NCBI GenBank assembly: GCA_043798445.1
Contig: JAZDOQ010000007.1
Span: forward strand, 9,654-73,653
Source: CAIJMI01 sp043798445
GTDB lineage: Bacteria > Patescibacteriota > Microgenomatia > UBA10105 > UBA927
DNA: 64,000 nucleotides
Direction of reading: 5' to 3'
Positions 1-8,100 of this stretch are shown piece after piece (within the stretch, counting starts at the first letter, position 1; each line of letters starts with the position of its first letter). The position numbers were made by a program, and so were the translations under genes. The notes below the pieces were generated by a model. The model was given only the letters and a program-made list of their open reading frames with translations, did not search any database and was not told the origin of the DNA.

Positions 1-131
1 GAGAGCAGATAACGATGTACGAAATGAAATTGGTTTCATGAATAACGGGGCAGGTGTAAAGATTTAAAAAAATATTAGATTATAATAAGTATATAGAATG
101 AATAGAAGAATAACAATTATTAAATCAGCAG

Positions 132-204
132 TCGGGATGTGCGGGCTCGGACCGCAGACCTCACGCACCCCATGCGTGCGTTCTACCAACTGAACTACAT
201 CCCG
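132..204 (-). tRNA. tRNA-Pro (anticodon GGG)
   Basis: The minus strand folds as a complete cloverleaf of 73 nt: acceptor CGGGATG/CATCCCG, D-stem GTTC/GAAC, anticodon stem CACGC/GCGTG with loop ATGGGGT (anticodon GGG, so Pro), T-stem TGCGG/CCGCA and discriminator A. CCA is not encoded. The T-loop is TCCGAGC, with C at position 55 where nearly all tRNAs have U. The 5' end overlaps the last codons of the GIY-YIG gene on the same strand. A second copy of the first 24 nt lies at 482-535. Confidence 0.93.
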
Positions 205-476
205 ATTTTTGGTTTTACATTTTTCTTTTCTAACAAATTGACAATAAGAGATTTTATTTGTTTTCCAAAACCCGTTTTATAAAATAATTCTCGTTTCCTC
301 GCATCTTCTTTACAAATATATGTTTCAAAATATTTTAATTCAAATGGTCCATTTTGTTTTGTCCACGTGTTAGTTCCGTAATTGTGTTGATTCGTTCTGA
401 TAGTTGGTAGTATACTCGTTGATCCAATATATATATATCCATTTTTTAGACTTTTTAGAAAATATGTATAGAACAT
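195..476 (-). CDS. GIY-YIG nuclease-domain protein lying between a tRNA-Pro fragment and tRNA-Pro
   Basis: A 93-residue protein matching the small single-domain GIY-YIG family (YhbQ/UPF0213-like). It opens with YTYFLKSLKNGYIYIGST, which contains the YxYxL and YIG core strands, and a conserved Glu sits in the RKRELFYKTGFG segment. Such domains cut DNA in repair proteins and homing endonucleases. The start codon lies 6 nt after a truncated copy of the tRNA-Pro 5' end. The stop codon (TAG) and the last residues IGM are read from the acceptor and position-8/9 bases of the intact tRNA. No Shine-Dalgarno site is visible. The family call is firm. A mobility role is an inference from the flanking tRNA duplication. 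Confidence 0.8.
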   Translation of the reverse strand: MFYTYFLKSLKNGYIYIGSTSILPTIRTNQHNYGTNTWTKQNGPFELKYFETYICKEDARKRELFYKTGFGKQIKSLIVNLLEKKNVKPKIGM

Positions 477-481
477 AAGTA

Positions 482-535
482 TTCTACCAACTGTCAGCCA
501 AAGGCTGATCGGCCCTTGGCCGAAACTACATCCCG
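482..535 (-). repeat. Duplicated 5' fragment of tRNA-Pro interrupted by a 30-nt double palindrome
   Basis: Reading the minus strand, 535-524 and 493-482 reproduce the first 24 nt of the tRNA-Pro at 204-181 exactly. Between them is a 30-nt insert (494-523) made of two adjacent perfect 15-nt hairpins: TCAGCC-AAA-GGCTGA and TCGGCC-CTT-GGCCGA. The fragment lacks the anticodon, T-arm and 3' acceptor and cannot be a tRNA. With the intact gene it forms a direct repeat flanking the GIY-YIG gene. Confidence 0.9.
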
Positions 536-632
536 TGTGATATATTGTATTCTACCATCCGCTGTGCAAAAATGGTATGAAGCTTCAGTCATATAAATTT
601 ATTAATTTTTGCCCGAAATAAAGGAGTTTCTT

Positions 633-1670
633 ATGCCAGTTGATGCAAAACTTCAAGCAGTCCGTCTTGCAATGGATCAGATTGAAAAACAATATGGGAA
701 AGGTTCCATCATGCGGTTTGGAGAGAGGTCAACGGACAAATTAGCAATCGATGTTATTTCAACTGGTATTCTTCCGCTTGACTTGGCTCTTGGTGTTGGT
801 GGACTCCCAAGAGGCAGGATTGTTGAGATATACGGTCCTGAAGCATCTGGAAAAACAACAGTCTGTTTGTCAGTTATTTCGGAAGCACAAAAATTAGGCG
901 GAACGGCAGCATTTATCGACGCAGAACATGCACTTGATCCATTATGGGCGCAGACTTTGGGAGTAAAACTTGAGGATCTCCTTATTTCTCAACCGGATTC
1001 AGGAGAACAGGCGCTTGAAATTGCTGAGACGCTAATTCGTAGCGGTGGTATCGATGTCATCGTTGTTGATTCTGTCGCAGCTCTTGTCCCGAGAGCTGAG
1101 CTCGAGGGAGATATCGGAGACAGCATGATCGGTGTACAAGCCCGGCTCATGTCGCAAGCACTCCGTAGGTTAACTTCGGTTATCTCCAAGTCAAAAACGG
1201 TCGTGATGTTTACCAATCAACTCCGACAAAAAATTGGTGTCATGTTTGGAAATCCGGAAACAACACCTGGAGGACTGGCAATGAAATTCTATGCATCCGT
1301 CAGGCTTGATTCGAGGAAAATCGAATCCCTGAAAGATGGAGACAAAGTCATCGGAAGCCGTCACCGGATCCGTGTGGTGAAAAACAAGGTGGCTCCACCG
1401 TTTAGGATTGCCGAATTTGATGTCATGCATGATGGTATTTCCAAAGAGGGAGCACTCATTGACGTGGGACTTGAATTTAACATCCTTTCCAAGGCTGGAG
1501 CATTCATTAAGCATGGAGCTCAGATGTTAGGACAAGGTAAAGAAGCAACAAAAGCATTCTTTAGGGAAAATCCAAAAGTTTCCAAAGAAATCAGTGAAGC
1601 TATCTGGAAAATCGTTCGATCAGGATCTGTTCAAACAAAGGTCGTGGTCGGCGGTGAAGAAGCAGAATGA
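633..1670 (+). CDS. recA: Recombinase RecA
   Basis: ATP-dependent strand-exchange protein for homologous recombination and DNA-damage signalling. The ATG at 633 is preceded by AAAGGAG at 8-nt spacing, so I prefer it over the in-frame TTG at 609; this gives 345 residues, normal for RecA. Walker A is GPEASGKT at residues 68-75. The hydrophobic Walker B strand VIVVDSVAALVP and the loop region MFGNPETTPGG are present, followed by the C-terminal domain. The end overlaps recX by ATGA. An inverted repeat TACCAT-N13-ATGGTA (553-577) lies in the promoter region and could be an operator; no classical LexA box was recognised. Confidence 0.97.
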   Translation: MPVDAKLQAVRLAMDQIEKQYGKGSIMRFGERSTDKLAIDVISTGILPLDLALGVGGLPRGRIVEIYGPEASGKTTVCLSVISEAQKLGGTAAFIDAEHALDPLWAQTLGVKLEDLLISQPDSGEQALEIAETLIRSGGIDVIVVDSVAALVPRAELEGDIGDSMIGVQARLMSQALRRLTSVISKSKTVVMFTNQLRQKIGVMFGNPETTPGGLAMKFYASVRLDSRKIESLKDGDKVIGSRHRIRVVKNKVAPPFRIAEFDVMHDGISKEGALIDVGLEFNILSKAGAFIKHGAQMLGQGKEATKAFFRENPKVSKEISEAIWKIVRSGSVQTKVVVGGEEAE

Positions 1671-2170
1671 ACGAAGAGCTTCAAAAACTCATAGGCGCAG
1701 CTATTGCGTACATATCTATCCACCCACGAAGTGAGGCGGAGATTCGTATCTATCTTCATAAGCGCGTGGTAAAGCTCCACATGCCTGAAACAGCCATTCC
1801 AATGGCTCTAGAACGCCTTCAAGAGCTTCGCCTTGTTGATGATGCAGCATATGCGAGAATGTTTGTGGAGAGCCGTATGAGAAGCCGTCCCAAGGGGGAG
1901 CGACTGATTCGGTTAGAGTTGAAAACAAAAGGTGTTCAACCTGACGTCATCGAAGCTGTTTGTGGAAAGCTGTTTGAGAAAAACAGTGAGGGGTCTACTG
2001 AACTTAATCTTGCCAGGCGGGCAGTTGAGAAGAAATGGCGATTGTGGCAAAAATTGTCCTTTATGGACAAGAAACAAAAGATTTATCGGTATTTGGCCGC
2101 ACGAGGATTTTCGTCGTCTGTTATCTATAATCTCATTGACGAACTGGTTGGAAATCACTACAATACGTAA
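1667..2170 (+). CDS. recX: Regulatory protein RecX
   Basis: RecX binds RecA filaments and modulates their activity. The 167-residue, highly charged, helical sequence has the tandem three-helix repeats of the family, for example the HPRSEAEIRIYL start and ALERLQELRLVDDAAYARMFVE in the first half. It overlaps recA by 4 nt (ATGA), the usual recA-recX coupling. Translation probably depends on recA read-through, since there is no independent ribosome binding site. The 150 nt that follow hold no gene. Confidence 0.9.
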   Translation: MNEELQKLIGAAIAYISIHPRSEAEIRIYLHKRVVKLHMPETAIPMALERLQELRLVDDAAYARMFVESRMRSRPKGERLIRLELKTKGVQPDVIEAVCGKLFEKNSEGSTELNLARRAVEKKWRLWQKLSFMDKKQKIYRYLAARGFSSSVIYNLIDELVGNHYNT

Positions 2171-2323
2171 CCATAAGAAACCAAACGTAGATATATATTG
2201 ATTGTAGGATTATGACAACACCTTTAGTACTATTTTCTCCTACCAACCAATCCGTCTAATTAATCATTAAGGACGGTCTATCTGCGTGGGTTTTTAACAG
2301 TGTATTTTTCTGGAGGAAAAACT

Positions 2324-3856
2324 ATGTTTGACGTACTAAAAACCTTATCAAGTCTCGTTAAGTCACGACCGACCGTGACAATATCCACTAAAGCAACAAT
2401 AAAAAAGCAAAGTTTAGAACAGGTAAAAGCGCAACCAGCTCAAGTTGCACAGGTGCAACTTGGAAAGGCCCAGGCCCAGGCGCAGGCTCAAGTGCAAGCG
2501 CAACTTGCCATGGCGCAAGCCCAGGCGCGTGAACTTATTGTTGAAGCAAAAGATGAAGCATACCGCATAAAGCGGGAATCTGAAGAAGAAGTGCGAAAAC
2601 GACTTGATGTTATTGGAAAACGGGAGGGAGCTGTTGAAGAGAGAGAAAAGCATGTACATGATGTTGAAATTACTACACAAAAACGATTGTCTGATGCTGA
2701 GACAATAAAAGTCGAACTGACAAATAAATTGGAGAAAGCTGCTCGGATGACAAGTGAAGATGCGAGGAAATTTGTTCTTGAGGAAGCGCAGGAAAAAATG
2801 AAACCGCTCGTCGCAAAAGAAATTAAAGAAGCATATATCCGGGCAAAGGAAGAATCCGAAAGTAAAGCGAAGGAAATATTGGTTGATGCAATGCGCCATG
2901 GAGCAACAGAGTATGTTGCTGAATACACCGTGTCTGTCATTAAGATTCCAGATGAAGATGTAAAAGGAAGAATTATTGGAAAAGAAGGACGGAATATCCG
3001 TGCTTTTGAAACAGCAACTGGCGTTGATGTTGATTTGGATGAAGAAGGGGTCATACGGCTTTCCTGTTTTGATCCGGTACGTCGTGAGATAGCTCGCGTT
3101 GCTTTAGAGAGATTACTCAAAGATGGTCGTGTACAACCGGGACGGATTGAGGAAATTATCGAACAGGTAAAAAAAGAAATTGAACGCATCATGTTTGAAG
3201 AAGGACAAAAATTATGTCACGCTGTTGGTGTATACAATTTGCCGTCACCAATAGTTGCGACACTCGGCCGGTTTAAATACAGATTCTCGTATGGACAAAA
3301 CATGATTGCACATACGCTTGAGGAAACAAAGATTGGTATTGCGCTTGCAAAAGAAGTTGGTGTTGACGCAAACATTGTGAGACTTGGCTGTTTGCTTCAT
3401 GACATTGGAAAAGTTATTAACGACAAAGAGGGAAGTCATATTGAACTTGGGGTTGAGCTGTTGAAAAAATATGGGTTGCCGACAATGGTCATCGACTGTG
3501 TTGCACAACATCATGAAGATACACCATTTACGAGTGCTGAGTCTATGCTTACTTATATTGCTGATGCAATATCAGGAAGTCGACCAGGAGCTAGGTATGA
3601 AAATTATGATGAATATATCAAGCGGCTCAAAGATCTTGAAGATATCGCAAAAGCACATGAGGGGGTGAAAGAAGTGTTTGCATTCCAAGCGGGTCGGGAA
3701 CTTAGAGTCGCGGTTGATCCAGGGATGGTTGATGATGCAACGGCAACGATCATTGCGCAAAAAATTAAAGAAGAAATTGAAGAAAAAATTACATTCCCGG
3801 GTCAAATAAAAGTGACTGTGGTTCGGGAACTTCGCGCAATAGAAGTTGCACACTAA
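2324..3856 (+). CDS. rny: Ribonuclease Y, apparently without a membrane anchor
   Basis: Endoribonuclease that starts mRNA decay. The ATG at 2324 follows GGAGG by 7 nt, giving 510 residues. Order: a polar N-terminus, a Gln/Ala repeat (about residues 36-68), a long charged coiled coil to about 190, a KH domain with GRIIGKEGRNIRAFE (215-229) and an HD domain with LLHDIGK (about 357-363). Family members normally begin with one transmembrane helix that tethers the enzyme. Here the first 35 residues have no hydrophobic stretch long enough, and the Gln/Ala tract sits where the anchor would end. Family identity is certain. A soluble location is an inference. Confidence 0.95.
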   Translation: MFDVLKTLSSLVKSRPTVTISTKATIKKQSLEQVKAQPAQVAQVQLGKAQAQAQAQVQAQLAMAQAQARELIVEAKDEAYRIKRESEEEVRKRLDVIGKREGAVEEREKHVHDVEITTQKRLSDAETIKVELTNKLEKAARMTSEDARKFVLEEAQEKMKPLVAKEIKEAYIRAKEESESKAKEILVDAMRHGATEYVAEYTVSVIKIPDEDVKGRIIGKEGRNIRAFETATGVDVDLDEEGVIRLSCFDPVRREIARVALERLLKDGRVQPGRIEEIIEQVKKEIERIMFEEGQKLCHAVGVYNLPSPIVATLGRFKYRFSYGQNMIAHTLEETKIGIALAKEVGVDANIVRLGCLLHDIGKVINDKEGSHIELGVELLKKYGLPTMVIDCVAQHHEDTPFTSAESMLTYIADAISGSRPGARYENYDEYIKRLKDLEDIAKAHEGVKEVFAFQAGRELRVAVDPGMVDDATATIIAQKIKEEIEEKITFPGQIKVTVVRELRAIEVAH

Positions 3857-3885
3857 GCGTGTATTTTCCGTTATACTTTATACGT

Positions 3886-4743
3886 ATGACGTGGCAAGTA
3901 TTCGTGTGTCTTGCGGTGTTATTGTATTCAGTAAATGGACTGTTGCATCGAGTGTTGATGAAACAGACGCATTCTGATGCATATGCACAGGCTGTTGTAT
4001 TTAACGGATTGACCGGACTATTTTCACTTATCATTCTCCTCTTTCAAAATAATTTTCATTTCTATGTTCTTTCAGTACAGCAACTTGTATTACTGATACC
4101 TGTCGTTATTTGTGTGAGCGTTGCGACAGTTTGTACGTTTAAAGGGTTGAAATTAATCGAGGTCTCTGAACATACCATTCTTCTTACCACATCAAAGGTG
4201 TGGTTGATTATTGGTACGCTCGTTATATTGCAAGAGCGTTTTACTAGTCTAAAATTATTTGGTGCAATCATAGTATTAGTTGGCGTGTTTATCGCGGAGT
4301 GGAGAAATCGAAAATTTGTTTTTAATACAGGTGCCATCTATGTGTTAATCGCGGCGTTTTTGTATGCAACAGGGGAAGTTCTCTCTTTTTATATATTGAG
4401 AAATCTTGATGCGATACCGTTCATGGTGTACACAAGTTTTTTCGGCCTCATACTGTTGTTGGCAATGAAGCCTAGTATCATAAGAAAATTATCGTTTTAT
4501 ATTCAACCGAAATTCGGATTAAATATTATTGCAGTCTCTGTCAATGATACGCTGGCAACATTATGTGTATTTCTGGCGTACCAAGTTGGACGAAATGCAC
4601 TGCAGATTGGTCCATTGATGGCAACCCAAACGATTGTGACCGTGATACTTGCATTATTTATTCTTCATGAACGCGATTTCATGAAGCAAAAAATTCTTGG
4701 AGCAGTTACTGTCGTTGTCGGAACAGTACTTCTTATAGTGTAA
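3886..4743 (+). CDS. EamA/DMT-superfamily permease
   Basis: A 285-residue, very hydrophobic protein with about ten predicted membrane helices in two homologous halves, the EamA/drug-metabolite transporter layout. The ATG at 3886 begins directly at the first helix; an upstream in-frame GTG at 3859 is less likely. The first half ends in the typical LGAIIVLVGVFIAEWR-type segment and the second in ILGAVTVVVGTVLLIV. Substrate is unknown. It follows rny by 29 nt with no terminator between. Confidence 0.75.
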   Translation: MTWQVFVCLAVLLYSVNGLLHRVLMKQTHSDAYAQAVVFNGLTGLFSLIILLFQNNFHFYVLSVQQLVLLIPVVICVSVATVCTFKGLKLIEVSEHTILLTTSKVWLIIGTLVILQERFTSLKLFGAIIVLVGVFIAEWRNRKFVFNTGAIYVLIAAFLYATGEVLSFYILRNLDAIPFMVYTSFFGLILLLAMKPSIIRKLSFYIQPKFGLNIIAVSVNDTLATLCVFLAYQVGRNALQIGPLMATQTIVTVILALFILHERDFMKQKILGAVTVVVGTVLLIV

Positions 4744-4865
4744 ATGATTTCGTAGCGTTGCAACAGTGTTTCTAAAAATATATTTTACTATTTCGCGTCC
4801 TTACGCATTTTCTTTTTAATCTATTACGATTCGGATTGTATTAGTGCGATATATTTTTTGACATC

Positions 4866-4894
4866 TTGACAGTACAATCCAAATTCCATATCGT
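4866..4894 (+). promoter_or_regulatory. Sigma-70-type promoter for the HU gene
   Basis: TTGACA at 4866-4871 and TATCGT at 4889-4894 are 17 nt apart. A second TTGACA lies 8 nt further upstream (4858). The predicted start site leaves a leader of about 65 nt before the HU gene, which carries a strong Shine-Dalgarno sequence. Confidence 0.5.
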
Positions 4895-4963
4895 GATTCA
4901 TAGAGATTGTTACAACAGTCTGAAAAAAAATTTGCTGCCCGGTCAGGAGGTGAACATACTACT

Positions 4964-5236
4964 ATGACAAAAGCAGATTTAGTCGAAGTTGTCGCAAAAA
5001 AAGCAAGCCTCACTGCAAAAGCAGCTCGAGAAGCAGTGGCTGCAGTGTTTGCTGCAATGACAGACACTCTAAAAAAAGGTGATAAAGTCGTTGTGACTGG
5101 TTTTGGAACATTCATGATCCGATCCAGAAAAGCACGAACCGGAAGAAATCCACAGACCGGTAAACCAATCAGTATTCCAGCTCGTAAGACCCCGGGTTTC
5201 ACAGCAGGAAAAGCATTAAAGAAAGCCGTTCGGTAA
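4964..5236 (+). CDS. hup: HU-family DNA-binding protein
   Basis: Histone-like nucleoid protein of 90 residues. The ATG at 4964 follows AGGAGGTGA. The sequence matches HU along its length: MTKADLVEVVAKK start, GDKVVVTGFGTF in the dimer core, and the DNA-binding arm with RNPQTGKPISIPA, in which the arm-tip proline is one residue upstream of the Ile-Pro pair. It has its own promoter and a strong terminator, so it is monocistronic. Confidence 0.95.
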   Translation: MTKADLVEVVAKKASLTAKAAREAVAAVFAAMTDTLKKGDKVVVTGFGTFMIRSRKARTGRNPQTGKPISIPARKTPGFTAGKALKKAVR

Positions 5237-5259
5237 TACGAGATGGCGCAAGTAGTATA

Positions 5260-5311
5260 GGAAAACTCCTTATACTTTTACTAAAAAGTACAGGAGCTTT
5301 CCTTTTTTTTT
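5260..5311 (+). terminator. Rho-independent terminator after HU
   Basis: GGAAA-a-CTCCT pairs with AGGAG-c-TTTCC across an AT-rich loop, followed by about ten T residues. Confidence 0.8.
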
Positions 5312-5336
5312 AGGACCATGTACACTAATAAGTAGT

Positions 5337-6050
5337 ATGGTAAAAAAATCATCCACAACCAAAATAGAAAAAAGTGAAAGTTTGCTCTCTGAATCACCAA
5401 TGAAAGAAACGCCACCGCAAGTTATGCAGGTTGTTGAGGTTATGGATGAAGAAGAAAAAAATGTTGATGTGCAGGATGTGGAGAGTGAGAAAACAAAAGA
5501 AGAAAAGCATCAAGAAATTGTCAGTGAATTTTTTGCCAAAAAAGAGCAACCGGTATCACCAGTAGGATATCCGGATATCAGCGTGCATAAAAAATCACCA
5601 ATAAAAGGAGTGATACTGTGGGCGCTTGGCGTATTTGCCATTGTTGCGCTTATTGGATTCATCATTATCAGCGCTAGTCGTGGCGGTATAAAGATGCCGG
5701 AAATCGGCGCAAAGCCAACACCTACCGTTACGCCGGCTCCAACTGCTGTGCCAACACCAATTGTTGACAGGAAGTCATTAAAAGTTCAGGTGTTGAATGG
5801 CTCAGGAATTGCAGGGGTTGCAGGAACGATGAAAACGTTGCTTGAAGAAAAAGGCTACACGGTATCAGGAACCGGGAATGCAAAAACATACGATTATGCA
5901 AATACAGAGATTCAGGTCACCGCTGAAAAAGAATCATTCCTTTCTATATTGCAGGCAGATCTTGCAGGCTCTTATACGATTGGATCAACAGCGGCCGGTC
6001 TAAAAAGTTCTTCTCTCTATGATGCAGTCGTCATTATTGGGAAAGAATAA
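5337..6050 (+). CDS. Membrane-anchored LytR_C-domain protein
   Basis: A 237-residue protein with a charged, Glu/Lys-rich cytoplasmic N-terminus (1-90), one membrane helix (about 91-112), a Pro/Thr-rich spacer (128-142) and a C-terminal LytR_C-type domain beginning KVQVLNGSGIAGVAG (149-163). This domain occurs alone or behind LytR-CpsA-Psr ligases in cell-envelope proteins; its biochemical role is poorly known. TACACT 10 nt upstream of the start is a possible -10 element, and no Shine-Dalgarno site is seen. Confidence 0.75.
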   Translation: MVKKSSTTKIEKSESLLSESPMKETPPQVMQVVEVMDEEEKNVDVQDVESEKTKEEKHQEIVSEFFAKKEQPVSPVGYPDISVHKKSPIKGVILWALGVFAIVALIGFIIISASRGGIKMPEIGAKPTPTVTPAPTAVPTPIVDRKSLKVQVLNGSGIAGVAGTMKTLLEEKGYTVSGTGNAKTYDYANTEIQVTAEKESFLSILQADLAGSYTIGSTAAGLKSSSLYDAVVIIGKE

Positions 6051-6074
6051 GGCAACTCTGCTACAATCGTCTCC

Positions 6075-7208
6075 ATGAAGTACTTCATTTTTGTATTTGG
6101 ATGCGCAGCAAACGTGGCCGACAGCGAACGGATTACGACATCGTATGTTTTGCGCGGATGGAAGGTGGCAACTGATATACGAGACGCCAATGAGGTTGTT
6201 ATTGTTACCTGCATGATCAGACAATCAGCAGAGGATAGGGTAAGTGGGTTACTTCGTAATCTTGGTAAAGAAAAACAAAAGGGAAAACAAGTAAAAATTA
6301 TCGTGACAGGATGCATGAGTGGTATGGCCATCCGGGATAAAACTGGAAAGATGATGACAAACCTAAGGAAACGGTATCCAATGGTCGATGAGTTTGTCGG
6401 TATTGAAGAGGTTGGATATACGAATGAACAACTTCGGAGTGATGCAAAACACGCGCTCGTTATCATCAGTAATGGATGTAACAATTTTTGTTCCTATTGT
6501 GTCGTTCCATTTGCCAGGGGCAGGGAAATAAGCAGACCGTTTGAAGATATAATTTCCGAGTGTCAAGAACTTGCTAATAAAGGGTATACGAGTGTGACCT
6601 TGGTTGGACAAAATGTTAACTCCTATGGATCAGACTTGGTGCATGATAAAAGTAAGAAACCAATATATGTGAAACACCTGGGAAAAATGCGGATTCCAAC
6701 ATTATTCCCATATTTACTTTCAGAAGTCGCACGGACTCCAGGTTTTACTGCAGTTGATTTTATTTCGAGTAATCCATGGGATTTCTCGGATGAACTGATT
6801 GAAGTGATTGCGAAATACAATACTATAAAACGGCTTATTCATTTGCCGGTGCAGTCGGGAGATGCATCTGTTTTAAGACGCATGAATCGTTGGTATACCC
6901 CTTCGGGGTACAAGAAATTGGTGGGAAAAATTCGAAAAAAAATTCCGAATGTTACATTTTCAACGGATATTATTGTTGGATTTCCTGGGGAAACAAAAAA
7001 ACAATTTGAACATACGGTATCATTATGTAAAGACGTAGGATTTGCGAAAGCATATATTTCCATGTATTCAGACAGACCTGCAACATTTGCTCACAACACA
7101 TTGGGAGATACGATATCGTATGAAGAAAAAAAGAAACGATGGGAACTGCTTGATGAACTCATAAACAAAACAAATCTTCGGAAAGGAACGTATCCGCTGT
7201 ATGAATAA
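6075..7208 (+). CDS. miaB: tRNA methylthiotransferase MiaB, without TRAM domain
   Basis: Radical-SAM enzyme that adds a methylthio group to i6A37 in tRNA. The N-terminal UPF0004 domain supplies cluster cysteines C10, C46 and C80. The radical-SAM motif is CNNFCSYC (C135, C139, C142). At 377 residues it is shorter than typical MiaB (about 440): the sequence ends right after the radical-SAM domain, where the tRNA-binding TRAM domain normally follows. The next gene, miaA, makes its substrate and overlaps by 8 nt. TACAAT ends 7 nt before the ATG, suggesting a leaderless mRNA. MiaB is preferred over MtaB/RimO because of the miaA neighbour. Confidence 0.88.
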   Translation: MKYFIFVFGCAANVADSERITTSYVLRGWKVATDIRDANEVVIVTCMIRQSAEDRVSGLLRNLGKEKQKGKQVKIIVTGCMSGMAIRDKTGKMMTNLRKRYPMVDEFVGIEEVGYTNEQLRSDAKHALVIISNGCNNFCSYCVVPFARGREISRPFEDIISECQELANKGYTSVTLVGQNVNSYGSDLVHDKSKKPIYVKHLGKMRIPTLFPYLLSEVARTPGFTAVDFISSNPWDFSDELIEVIAKYNTIKRLIHLPVQSGDASVLRRMNRWYTPSGYKKLVGKIRKKIPNVTFSTDIIVGFPGETKKQFEHTVSLCKDVGFAKAYISMYSDRPATFAHNTLGDTISYEEKKKRWELLDELINKTNLRKGTYPLYE

Positions 7209-8100
7209 GGTGCTTATCATTTGTGGACCAACCGCAACCGGAAAAACTGCTGTGGCGGTGAAACTCGCAAAGAAATTTAATGGAGAGCTTGTGTCTGCGG
7301 ATTCCCGGCAGGTGTATCGCGGGATGAACATTGGGACAGGGAAGGATACGATGTCGCTTCAGGGGATACCGATATGGATGTATGACGTAGTGAATCCTGA
7401 TGAATCGTTTAATGTTTCTCAGTATCAGATTCTTGCAGCACAGGTGATTGCCGGTATTATGAAACGTGGGAAATTACCTATCATTGTCGGAGGAACAGGA
7501 CTCTACATTAAATCACTCATTAGTTCATTTGATGGAGCGGGAGTTGGACCTGATGAAGCGCTGCGGAAAAAACTTTCGACATACTCACTCAGTGCATTGC
7601 AAAAAATGCTTCAGGATGTGGGAAAGGAATTGTGGGACGTAATGAATGTATCAGATAGACAAAACCCACGAAGGCTTATTCGGAAAATTGAGATTGCCCA
7701 TGGAACAAAACAAGAACAACCGGTAAAAAAAATACCGTATGATGTATGTCAAATTGGTTTACGGATGGATAGCATTGCGTTGTATAAACGCATTGATGAA
7801 CGGGTTATGAGGCGTGTGGAAGAGGGGGTTGAACAGGAAATCCGTATACTTCTTCAAAAAGGATACCGATGGGACCTGCCTTCAATGAGCGGTTTAGGAT
7901 ATCGTCAATGGAAAGCGTATGTTGATAAGACAAACACAAAAGAAGAAGTGATCGAGCGATGGAAGTTTGATGAGCATGGATATGCCCGGCGTCAGATGAC
8001 GTGGTTCCGGGCTGATAAGACAATCCATTGGTTTGACGCAGCAAAGCGTGGAATAGATAAGGAAATAGAGTCAGCGGTTACTTCATGGTATACTCTATGA
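7201..8100 (+). CDS. miaA: tRNA dimethylallyltransferase MiaA
   Basis: Transfers a dimethylallyl group to A37 of tRNAs reading UNN codons, the step before MiaB. The P-loop is GPTATGKT (residues 9-16). The family signatures ADSRQVYRGMNIGTGK, IVGGTGLYIKSL and GLGYRQW are present. Length of 299 residues is normal. The start lies inside the end of miaB, and the stop overlaps the next ATG. Confidence 0.96.
   Translation: MNKVLIICGPTATGKTAVAVKLAKKFNGELVSADSRQVYRGMNIGTGKDTMSLQGIPIWMYDVVNPDESFNVSQYQILAAQVIAGIMKRGKLPIIVGGTGLYIKSLISSFDGAGVGPDEALRKKLSTYSLSALQKMLQDVGKELWDVMNVSDRQNPRRLIRKIEIAHGTKQEQPVKKIPYDVCQIGLRMDSIALYKRIDERVMRRVEEGVEQEIRILLQKGYRWDLPSMSGLGYRQWKAYVDKTNTKEEVIERWKFDEHGYARRQMTWFRADKTIHWFDAAKRGIDKEIESAVTSWYTL

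Noticed and set aside
482..535. Second tRNA-Pro gene
   Set aside because: Only the first 24 nt are present and they are interrupted by a 30-nt insert; it cannot fold as a tRNA.
2488..3192. Minus-strand open frame of 234 codons inside rny
   Set aside because: Ser-rich mirror of the Gln/Ala and charged coiled-coil coding sequence; not a gene.
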